From Clostridium sp. CAG:417 (lineage in GTDB: Bacteria > Bacillota_I > Bacilli_A > RF39 > UBA660): a stretch of DNA of 64,000 nucleotides. Position numbers and translations under genes: made by a program. The first letter of the stretch is position 1, and every line of letters begins with the position of its first letter. This document shows positions 7,399 to 15,013 of the stretch, piece after piece. Under the pieces are notes generated by a model. It had not been told where the DNA came from and did no database searches. It saw only the letters and a list, made by a program, of their open reading frames with translations. The stretch covers positions 62,001 to 126,000 of the forward strand of contig FR890374.1 of NCBI GenBank assembly GCA_000432835.1, in the 5' to 3' direction.

Positions 7399-8809
7399 TT
7401 ATATTCCAACAATTGGTATTGAGGTACACGTTGAATTAAAAACTAAAACAAAGATATTTTCTAATTCTATTAATGGATATGGTCAAGGAGCTAATATGCT
7501 TACGAATGTTGTTGATCTAGGATATCCTGGAACTTTACCTACTATTAATCGTGAAGTTGTAAGACAAGCTATAAGAGCGGCTAAGGTTTTACACTGTGAT
7601 ATTCAAAAAGAAATGCATTTTGATCGTAAGAATTATTTTTATCCAGATAATCCTAAGAACTATCAAATTACACAATTTAATACTCCTATTGGATGTAATG
7701 GTTATGTTTTAATTGAAGTTGATGGATGTGAGAAGAAAATTGAAATAGAAGAGATGCATATAGAAGAGGATACATGTAAGAGTGCTCATAGAGGTAATGT
7801 TACTTTACTTGATTTTAATAGAGCTGGTGTTCCACTAATAGAAATAGTTACTAAACCTTGTATTTCTTCTAGTGTTGAGGCTAGATTATATATAGAAAAA
7901 TTACGTGAACTTTTACTATACTCAGATATTAGTGATTGTAAAATGGAAGAAGGAAGCATGAGATGTGATGCGAACGTATCAATTAGGAAAAGGGAAACAG
8001 ATCCTTTTGGTACTAAGGCAGAAATTAAAAACATAGGCTCTATTAGTAACGTTTCTCTAAGTATAGAAAAAGAAATAGAAAGACAATCTAAGTTATATGA
8101 TAATAATGAAGAGTTCTTACCACAAACTAGACGTTTTGATTCTAAACTTAATGATACTGTTTTAATGCGTGTAAAAGAAACAGGAAATGATTATCGTTAC
8201 TTTCCAGAGCCAGATATTCCATTTATTCACTTGAGTGATGAAGAGATTTTGGAGGCTAGTAAAGATATTCCAATGTTACCTGATGAAAGAAGAAAAATAT
8301 ATGTAGAAAGAGGTATATCTGAATTAAATACCCAAAAGGTAATTAATCACCGTGAAATGAGTGACTTCTTAAACACATATATTGATAGTGATTTAGATTT
8401 TGTGATTGCAAGCAACTTACTATTAGGTGATATTGCTTCATATTTAAATAAAACTAATAAAGCCTTAAAAGATACAGCGCTTAGTCATGATAAATTTAGT
8501 GATTTAGTTTTAAAACTTTCTACTAAAAAATTAGTTAGCAAAAATGTTAAGGATTTAATTAATGATATAATGGAAACTACTGATACTATTGATCAGTTAA
8601 TTGAAAAACATCATATTGAAAATATAACTGATGATAGTGTTATTTTAGAAATTATTGATGAGGTAATAAAAGAAAATCCTGATAGTGTTGTTGACTATCA
8701 TAATGGTCATGATAGATGTATCAAATTCCTAATGGGGCAGGTAATGAAAAAGTCTAAGGGTAAAGCAGATCCTAAGACTGCTATGGAATTATTAATCCAA
8801 AAGTTATAA
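7391..8809 (+). CDS. gatB: Aspartyl/glutamyl-tRNA amidotransferase subunit B
   Basis: The 472-residue protein has the GatB catalytic core (IGIEVHVELKTKTKIFS at the N-terminus, FDRKNYFYPDNPKNYQITQF, EEDTCKSAH, DFNRAGVPLIEIVT and MRCDANVSIR) and a C-terminal helical tRNA-binding (Yqey-like) domain ending LMGQVMKKSKGKADPK. It activates the carboxyl group of the misacylated amino acid with ATP and transfers ammonia delivered from GatA. The start at 7391 lies inside the gatA end, with GGGGAGGGA 6-7 nt upstream. No terminator was seen after it; the next gene has its own promoter. Confidence 0.97.
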   Translation: MSNYIPTIGIEVHVELKTKTKIFSNSINGYGQGANMLTNVVDLGYPGTLPTINREVVRQAIRAAKVLHCDIQKEMHFDRKNYFYPDNPKNYQITQFNTPIGCNGYVLIEVDGCEKKIEIEEMHIEEDTCKSAHRGNVTLLDFNRAGVPLIEIVTKPCISSSVEARLYIEKLRELLLYSDISDCKMEEGSMRCDANVSIRKRETDPFGTKAEIKNIGSISNVSLSIEKEIERQSKLYDNNEEFLPQTRRFDSKLNDTVLMRVKETGNDYRYFPEPDIPFIHLSDEEILEASKDIPMLPDERRKIYVERGISELNTQKVINHREMSDFLNTYIDSDLDFVIASNLLLGDIASYLNKTNKALKDTALSHDKFSDLVLKLSTKKLVSKNVKDLINDIMETTDTIDQLIEKHHIENITDDSVILEIIDEVIKENPDSVVDYHNGHDRCIKFLMGQVMKKSKGKADPKTAMELLIQKL

Positions 8810-8824
8810 ATCGATTTTTCTAGA

Positions 8825-8853
8825 TTGAAATATACTTGAAATAAGTGTATAAT
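8825..8853 (+). promoter_or_regulatory. Sigma-A-type promoter for the 8.9-12.3 kb envelope/signalling genes
   Basis: TTGAAA (8825-8830), a 17-nt spacer and TATAAT (8848-8853), 28 bases before the ATG at 8881. Confidence 0.85.
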
Positions 8854-8880
8854 TAAAACTAATAATAGGGAGTTGATTAG

Positions 8881-9330
8881 ATGAAATTTTTGAAGGAACA
8901 TGCAAAACTTATAGCGATAGTTGTTATCTTTGTTTTAGCAGTAATAATTTTATTTTCAATTTATAATAGTATCTTTTTAAATAATTCCTCTAAGTATGGT
9001 GATAGATTAGAAGGAATTGATGAAGTTAAAGTTACTAGTAATTTAGAAAAAGAAATCAAAGAAAATATTAAGACACTTGATATTACTAAGTCAGTAGAAA
9101 TAGAAGAATCAGGTAAAATTATTAATGTTATAGCTTTAGTTAATGATGATATTGAAGTAAATAAAAGTAAGGAAATTGGAAATAAAGTTATAGAAAAATT
9201 ATCTGATAAACAGAAAAAATATTTTGATGTACAAATCTTTATTAAAAAAAGTAGTAAAGATGAGAAGTTTCCTATAATTGGTTATAAACATCATAATAAA
9301 GACAATATTACTTGGACTAAAGATAGGTAG
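8881..9330 (+). CDS. Small membrane-anchored protein of unknown function
   Basis: The 149 residues comprise one transmembrane segment (about 10-33) and an outside or cytoplasmic domain of ~115 residues with an alternating alpha/beta pattern, ending in the aromatic and basic stretch GYKHHNKDNITWTKDR. The domain layout (ETL..DITKSVEI...IINVIALVNDD) resembles small anti-sigma-like or accessory lipoprotein domains, but no family is recognised. It is first in the operon with the double-SBP/GGDEF protein, 9 bases upstream of it, so a shared role in envelope sensing is plausible but inferred. Confidence 0.65.
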   Translation: MKFLKEHAKLIAIVVIFVLAVIILFSIYNSIFLNNSSKYGDRLEGIDEVKVTSNLEKEIKENIKTLDITKSVEIEESGKIINVIALVNDDIEVNKSKEIGNKVIEKLSDKQKKYFDVQIFIKKSSKDEKFPIIGYKHHNKDNITWTKDR

Positions 9331-9339
9331 GAGAAATAT

Positions 9340-11376
9340 ATGAAAAAAAAACTATTAATTATTATGCCAATATTAATAGCGATAATTGCATTTGTATTTG
9401 TATATCGTTACTATAATAAGGAAGATAAAAATACATCTTTAACAGTAGTAGAAAAGAAATGGGTAGAAGAAAATAAAAAACAGGTAATTGATTTTGAAAT
9501 AATTAATGATTATCCTTTATATGGTATGAATGGTAATGGAGTATTCTTTGATTTTGTTAATGATTTTGAGAAAAATGTCGGATTAGAATTTAATAAAATA
9601 CCTTATTTAAAGGAGTCTACTTCAACTACTGATAGCTATAGAATTCGTATATTGAATAATAATGATGAAGTTAGTAATGATGATTTAGTTATTTTTCAAG
9701 ATAGTTATATAGCAGTTGGACGTAGTTATAGAAGAATTAATCATATTTCGGATATGAAAAACTTAACATTTGGAGTTTTTTCTAATGATAGTAGTGATAT
9801 TAGTTATTACTTAAAGAGTGGTACAAACTTATCTTTTAAAAATTATGATACAATAGATGAGTTATATAAAGCTCTTGATAGTAGTGAAGTAGATATGATT
9901 ATTGTACCTAATATTATGTATTTAGATAGAACTATTGGTAAAAGTGAATATTCAATTAACTACTATTTTACAGAGATTAATAAAAAAGTTGTTTTAACTC
10001 TTAGTAAAAATAATAATGAGTTAAATAAAATAGTAAGAAAATATTTTAATAAATGGAAAGAATCTAGATATGTAAAAGAATATAATGATAGTTATTTAGA
10101 TTATTATGTAGAAAAAAATAATTTAAGTGATAAGATAAAAACTTCTTTAATTGCTAAAACATATACATATGGTTATGTTGATAATTCACCATATGAGGTA
10201 AAGAGTTCAGATGGAATAGCTGGAATAGCTGGAGAATATATTAATAGAATTTCAAGATTAACTGATATTGAATTTAAATTTAAAAAATATAAAAATACTA
10301 AAGAGTTAAAGAAAGCTATTGATAATAAAGAAATAGATATTTATTTTGATTATTATAATTACTCTAATGACTCTTATTTAGCAACATTATCGACTTTTGT
10401 TGAATATTATGTTGTTTTAGGAAGAGAAAAAGATCAACATATAGTGAATTCCTTTGAAAGTCTTAGAGGAGAAAATATTAGTATGCTTGGGGGAGATTCT
10501 TTATATAATTATTTTGCTAATAACAGTCGTGCTAATATAAGAAAATATGATAATATTAAAGATATGTTAAATGATAAAAACAGTGATTTAATAGTCTTAG
10601 ATAGAGAAGTATATAATTATAATAAAAATAAATTTAAAGATTATAATATTTTATATCTTGATACGATGATGAATGATTATAAATTTATGGTTAAATCTAA
10701 TAATGGTTCATTCTATAATTTACTTAACTATGTTATTAATACTAATTCATATTATAATTATCGTAATAGTGGAATAGAAAGTTTAAATGAATCAATATTT
10801 AAAGGCGCTACTTTCCAAAAACTTTATATAATAGTATTACTTATAATATTTATTCCTCTTACTGCTTTGGCATTGTTCTATTTAATTATTAAACATAAAA
10901 ATAAGAAAAAGAAGGTTAAGAAGATAGATAGACATAAATATACAGATATGCTTACATCTTTGAAGAATAGAAATTATTTAAATGCTAAGATGAGTGAGTG
11001 GGAAGATTGTAATGTTTATCCACAAGCTATTGTTATGGTTGATTTAAATAATGTAAAATATGTAAATGATAACTATGGACATAGTGAAGGAGATAATTTA
11101 ATAATTAAAGCGGCAGCTCTTCTTGTTAATACACAGCTTGAAAATAGTGAAATAATAAGAACAGATGGTAATGAATTCTTAATTTATTTGATTGGTTATA
11201 GTGAAAGACAGATATCTACTTATTGTAAAAAATTAACTAAAGAGATGAAAAATTTACCACATGAATTTGGAGCAGCTATTGGATTTAGTATGATAGAAGA
11301 TTCGATTAAGACCTTAGATGATGCTATTAATGAAGCTACTTTAGATATGATTAACGCCAAAGAAGATTTTAAATAG
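9340..11376 (+). CDS. Double solute-binding-domain membrane protein with degenerate GGDEF domain
   Basis: The 678 residues begin with an N-terminal membrane anchor (about 4-22). Two consecutive type-3 solute-binding-like domains follow, roughly 35-250 and 265-480, both with the NDYPLYG / DNSPYEV-type opening. A second transmembrane helix lies at about 495-517 and a GGDEF domain at about 533-678 (DMLTSLKNRNYLN...VDLNNVKYVNDNYGHSEGD...AAIGFSM). The signature GGDEF is DGNEF here (residues 609-613), so one Gly and the metal-coordinating Asp are replaced; no RxxD inhibitory site precedes it. Diguanylate cyclase activity is therefore doubtful and the domain may be a sensor or effector. The layout (BvgS-like tandem binding domains outside, signalling domain inside) suggests a receptor for amino acids or similar small ligands. 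Confidence 0.85.
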   Translation: MKKKLLIIMPILIAIIAFVFVYRYYNKEDKNTSLTVVEKKWVEENKKQVIDFEIINDYPLYGMNGNGVFFDFVNDFEKNVGLEFNKIPYLKESTSTTDSYRIRILNNNDEVSNDDLVIFQDSYIAVGRSYRRINHISDMKNLTFGVFSNDSSDISYYLKSGTNLSFKNYDTIDELYKALDSSEVDMIIVPNIMYLDRTIGKSEYSINYYFTEINKKVVLTLSKNNNELNKIVRKYFNKWKESRYVKEYNDSYLDYYVEKNNLSDKIKTSLIAKTYTYGYVDNSPYEVKSSDGIAGIAGEYINRISRLTDIEFKFKKYKNTKELKKAIDNKEIDIYFDYYNYSNDSYLATLSTFVEYYVVLGREKDQHIVNSFESLRGENISMLGGDSLYNYFANNSRANIRKYDNIKDMLNDKNSDLIVLDREVYNYNKNKFKDYNILYLDTMMNDYKFMVKSNNGSFYNLLNYVINTNSYYNYRNSGIESLNESIFKGATFQKLYIIVLLIIFIPLTALALFYLIIKHKNKKKKVKKIDRHKYTDMLTSLKNRNYLNAKMSEWEDCNVYPQAIVMVDLNNVKYVNDNYGHSEGDNLIIKAAALLVNTQLENSEIIRTDGNEFLIYLIGYSERQISTYCKKLTKEMKNLPHEFGAAIGFSMIEDSIKTLDDAINEATLDMINAKEDFK

Positions 11377-11390
11377 AATAGGGGATTGTG

Positions 11391-12254
11391 ATGGAGCGAG
11401 TTAGAAAGTTTTTGAAAAAAGTTATTTTTGTAGTTCAAAAACCTTATATGCGAGTATTGCCAGGTCAACTCGCTTTTTTCACTGTGCTATCATTAATTCC
11501 ATTGGTCGCAGTTGTTGGAACACTTGCAACTTATTTTTCGTTATCATTAAATTCATTAGAAGAAATACTCAATACTTTTTTCCCAACAGATTTATCTGTG
11601 ATGTTTACTAGTTCTATTACTGGTAAAGGGTTAACATTTAATATTGTAGTATTTCTTTTTTCTGCTTTTATCTTGGCCTCTAATGGAGCTCATTCGGTTA
11701 TTATTACGTCGAATGAAATATATGGAATTAAAGGAAGAGGATATATAGGTAGAAGATTTAAAGCTATAGCTATTACATTTCTCCTAGTGTGGATTATCTT
11801 TTTTACCTTAGCAGTTCCTGTATTTGGAGATACTTTGTTTGAGGCTTTATTTTTGCAATATGGTCATACTAAGTTTTTAGTAATATGTAATGGGATATAT
11901 ACGATAATTAAAATTCCAGTTACTATGATTCTAATGTTTTTAGCAGTCAAAATGATTTATGCAATGGCTCCTGATGAAGAAGTACCTACTAAAGATAATT
12001 TATTAGGACCATTTTTTACTACTGTACTATGGATTATTGGTACAGAGATTTACTCGATTTATGTAAAGTATTTTTCTAACTATAATTTATTTTATGGAAG
12101 TATTTCTAATATTATTATTTTAATGATTTGGGTATATTATTTAGCTTATGTCTTTGTACTTGGAATGGCCATAAGTGCCACTAGTGATAAAGAACTTAAT
12201 TTAACAAAACAAATAGAACTTAGTGACTTGACTAAAAAAAATAGGCGAGATTGA
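11391..12254 (+). CDS. YihY/BrkB family inner-membrane protein
   Basis: The 287 residues contain about six transmembrane segments and match the YihY family (formerly annotated RNase BN). It begins with a basic segment, then LPGQLAFFTVLSLIPLVAVVG; later come SNGAHSVIITSNEIYGIK and the C-terminal ILMIWVYYLAYVFVLGMAIS. The family occurs widely in bacteria and its biochemical role is not settled. ATG 11391 has AGGGGA 5 nt upstream; GTG 11388 directly in front of it is too close to that site. It follows the sensor gene by 14 bases and is probably co-transcribed with it. Its stop is TGA, which shows UGA is not read as Trp here. Confidence 0.9.
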   Translation: MERVRKFLKKVIFVVQKPYMRVLPGQLAFFTVLSLIPLVAVVGTLATYFSLSLNSLEEILNTFFPTDLSVMFTSSITGKGLTFNIVVFLFSAFILASNGAHSVIITSNEIYGIKGRGYIGRRFKAIAITFLLVWIIFFTLAVPVFGDTLFEALFLQYGHTKFLVICNGIYTIIKIPVTMILMFLAVKMIYAMAPDEEVPTKDNLLGPFFTTVLWIIGTEIYSIYVKYFSNYNLFYGSISNIIILMIWVYYLAYVFVLGMAISATSDKELNLTKQIELSDLTKKNRRD

Positions 12255-12279
12255 AAAAGTATACTATTAGTGTTATAAT
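12251..12279 (+). promoter_or_regulatory. Sigma-A-type promoter of the LTA-synthase-like gene
   Basis: TTGAAA (12251-12256, overlapping the preceding TGA stop), a 17-nt spacer ending in TATTAGTGT, and TATAAT (12274-12279). Confidence 0.8.
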
Positions 12280-12302
12280 AAAAAAATAAGTGAGGTAATA
12301 AA

Positions 12303-14372
12303 ATGGAAAAAATTAAAAATTTGAAAAATAAATTTATTAATACTTGTAAAAAAATAAAAGAGGAACATCTTATTTCTAAATACATCAAAAATAATAAAAT
12401 TTTTGTATTTTTCGTTTTGGTTAATGTTATTAATTCAACTTTGTTAAGAATTCTTACAATGCCAAATGCGGAAAATATTTTTGCTTTAAAGCCTATTATT
12501 GCTGATTTAGCAGTGGTAATTATTATAGGATCGTTTAATTACTTGTTTCATAAAGGCAAGTCACAAGTAATTTATTTAAGTATAATTACATTTATTTTTA
12601 CGGCTATATGTACAATAAATTCAGTTTATTATACTTTTTACACATCATTTGCAAGCTTTTCAATGCTTTCTTTGACACAGTTCATTGCGCCTGTAGGAGA
12701 TGCAGTTGTAGAAAATGTTTTACAGATTAAAGATTTGGTATATCTAATTCCTACTATTGCATTTTATGTGTATTGCTTTTTGAAGAAGAAACAATATAAA
12801 AACAAGTTTGAACTTAAGAGAAAGAGAAAAGATAAATTTGTTAAAACTATCTCGACAGGTGGTATTTTAGTTCTATTATTTTGTGTTACTCTAACCAGTT
12901 TAGAAATAGGACGTTTTGTTAAACAATGGAATAAAGAATATGTGGTACAAAGATTTGGTATTTATGTTTATCAAGTAAATGATGGATTTACTAGTTTACA
13001 ACCTAAGATCAGTTCTATGTTTGGATATGATGAAGCGGCTAGAAAATTTAGAGAATATTTTAAGAAAAAGAGTGAACAAACTGAATATACTAAGAAAAAT
13101 GAATATACAGATATTCTTAAGGGAAAAAATGTTTTAGTAATTCATGCTGAAAGTTTACAGACTATAGCGTTAAATACCTCTTTTAATGGACAAGATGTAG
13201 CGCCAAACTTTAAGAGATTAGCTAGTGAAGGAATTTATTTTTCTAATTATTACTCCCAAGTTAGTGTTGGAACAAGTAGTGATGCTGAACTTTCCTTTAA
13301 TACATCATTAATGCCAACTAAGAGTGGTACAGCTTTTGTTTCTTATTCAGATAGAACTTATACAGCTACCCCTCAAAAAATGAAGGAACTTGGTTATTAT
13401 ACCTTTAGTATGCATGGTAATACTGCAGATTTCTGGAATAGGCGTGTTATGCATAAAAATTTTGGTTTTGATAAGTTTTATAGTAAAGTAGATTATAATG
13501 TTACTAAAGAAAATACAATAGGACTTGGAATAAGTGATAAAGCTTTCTTTAGTCAATCAGTAGACTATATAGAAAAAATTAGCAAAGAACATGATAAATT
13601 CTATGGAACTTTGATTACACTTACTAATCATACACCTTTCTCTGAAGTAGATAAGTATGGCGATTTTGATGTTAATATTAAAGAAAGTGTCACTAATGAA
13701 GACGGAACAGTTACAGATGTTACTTATCCTTATATGGAAGGAACTAAACTAGGAAACTATTTTAAATCTGTTCATTATGCAGATGAAGCACTTGGTGAAT
13801 TTATAAATAAACTTGATGAAAAAGGATTACTAGATAATACAGTAGTTGTAATATATGGTGATCATGATGCTAGACTTCCTAAAAAAGATTACAATAGACT
13901 ATATAATTATGATAAAACAACTGATAGTGTAAAAGATGAAGATAGCGAAGGTTATGTTAATTTTGATAGCTATCAATATGAACTTAATAGAAAAGTTCCA
14001 TTCATTATTTGGACAAAAGATAAAAAATATAATGTTGAAGTTAAAAATGTTATGGGAATGTATGATGCTATGCCAACTCTTGGTAATATGTTAGGATTTA
14101 GTAATAAATATGCTTTAGGACATGATATCTTTAACATAAAAGAAAATAATATAGTAGTTTTCCCTAATGGTAATTGGGTTACTAATAAGGTTTACTATAA
14201 TGCACAAAAAGGACAATATTTATCATTAAATAATAATGAAATTATAGATAAAAATTATATTTCTGAGAATACTAAATATGCAGAGGATTTATTAAGTGTC
14301 TCTAACGATATGATAGTATTCGATTTAGTAAAAAAAGAGAATGAAAAAGAACAAGCTAGTTCTTCAAAGTAA
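12303..14372 (+). CDS. LTA synthase family sulfatase-fold membrane enzyme
   Basis: The 689 residues begin with about five transmembrane helices in the first ~210 residues, followed by an extracellular alkaline-phosphatase/sulfatase domain (about 275-620). Motifs seen are NVLVIHAESLQ (metal Glu), GTSSDAE at 323-329 (nucleophile region), FWNRRVMHKNFGFDKFY, TLTNHTPF and YGDHDARLP (metal Asp and His). Enzymes of this family transfer glycerol phosphate from phosphatidylglycerol onto lipoteichoic acid or related polymers. In S. aureus LtaS the nucleophile is the Thr of a GKTSD motif; aligned here, that position is Ser325, with Thr324 beside it, so the active residue needs checking. It is followed by an anchored small protein and an LCP protein, which fits an envelope-polymer operon. 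Confidence 0.88.
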   Translation: MEKIKNLKNKFINTCKKIKEEHLISKYIKNNKIFVFFVLVNVINSTLLRILTMPNAENIFALKPIIADLAVVIIIGSFNYLFHKGKSQVIYLSIITFIFTAICTINSVYYTFYTSFASFSMLSLTQFIAPVGDAVVENVLQIKDLVYLIPTIAFYVYCFLKKKQYKNKFELKRKRKDKFVKTISTGGILVLLFCVTLTSLEIGRFVKQWNKEYVVQRFGIYVYQVNDGFTSLQPKISSMFGYDEAARKFREYFKKKSEQTEYTKKNEYTDILKGKNVLVIHAESLQTIALNTSFNGQDVAPNFKRLASEGIYFSNYYSQVSVGTSSDAELSFNTSLMPTKSGTAFVSYSDRTYTATPQKMKELGYYTFSMHGNTADFWNRRVMHKNFGFDKFYSKVDYNVTKENTIGLGISDKAFFSQSVDYIEKISKEHDKFYGTLITLTNHTPFSEVDKYGDFDVNIKESVTNEDGTVTDVTYPYMEGTKLGNYFKSVHYADEALGEFINKLDEKGLLDNTVVVIYGDHDARLPKKDYNRLYNYDKTTDSVKDEDSEGYVNFDSYQYELNRKVPFIIWTKDKKYNVEVKNVMGMYDAMPTLGNMLGFSNKYALGHDIFNIKENNIVVFPNGNWVTNKVYYNAQKGQYLSLNNNEIIDKNYISENTKYAEDLLSVSNDMIVFDLVKKENEKEQASSSK

Positions 14373-14382
14373 TGGAGGATAT

Positions 14383-15003
14383 ATGCATTTAAAGAAAAGT
14401 GTTAAGAGAAAATTAATCTTCTTGTTAATAATAATACTAATTTGTGTAGGGGTTTTATGTTATTTTAAATTTTTTGATACAAAGAAAGCACGTAAAGTAA
14501 AGGTAATTGATGAAATAAAAGAGTATTCTTATCAGTTAAAAGACTCTAAGAGTAAGTTATATAAAGATGAATTCAAAAATTTAGAGAAGATACTTGCTAA
14601 AAAAGATGTTGATGAAGAAGAATACGCTAAGAGTATTTCTAAGTTATTTATCATAGACTTTTTCTCTCTATCAGATAAGTTAGCAAAAACTGATGTTGGT
14701 GGTAGTGATTTCGTTCATAGTGATGAACTTACAGACTTTTTAGAAAAAGCAGAAGATACTTTTTATAAATATGTAGAAAGTAATGTTTATGGTGGTAGAA
14801 CACAAAAGTTACCTACTGTTGATAGTGTAAAGATTAATAGTATTACTAAAGATACTTTTAAATACAAAAAAACAGATGTTGAGAGTTATGTTGTAAAAGT
14901 ATCTTGGACTTATTCTGATGAACAATTTGATAGCTATCAGAAGAGTGCTACATTAACTATTATTCATCAAGATAAAAAATTAGTAATAGTTGAAATGGAA
15001 TAG
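14383..15003 (+). CDS. Membrane-anchored protein of unknown function in the LTA/LCP operon
   Basis: The 206 residues have an N-terminal positively charged stretch plus transmembrane segment (about 9-29), then a soluble Lys/Asp/Ser-rich domain with a beta-rich C-terminal half (SYVVKVSWTYSDEQFDSYQ). ATG 14383 was selected because GGAGG lies 4-5 nt upstream; an upstream ATG at 14341 falls inside the previous gene and lacks a ribosome site. It sits between the LTA-synthase-like enzyme and the LCP protein with gaps of only about 10 bases, suggesting a helper role in envelope assembly. No known family is recognised. Confidence 0.7.
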   Translation: MHLKKSVKRKLIFLLIIILICVGVLCYFKFFDTKKARKVKVIDEIKEYSYQLKDSKSKLYKDEFKNLEKILAKKDVDEEEYAKSISKLFIIDFFSLSDKLAKTDVGGSDFVHSDELTDFLEKAEDTFYKYVESNVYGGRTQKLPTVDSVKINSITKDTFKYKKTDVESYVVKVSWTYSDEQFDSYQKSATLTIIHQDKKLVIVEME

Positions 15004-15013
15004 GAGGGTAATG

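Noticed and set aside
11391..12254. Possible UGA-as-Trp code, as in Mycoplasma
   Set aside because: This gene ends with TGA exactly at the family C-terminus and Trp positions throughout the window use TGG, so the standard code holds.
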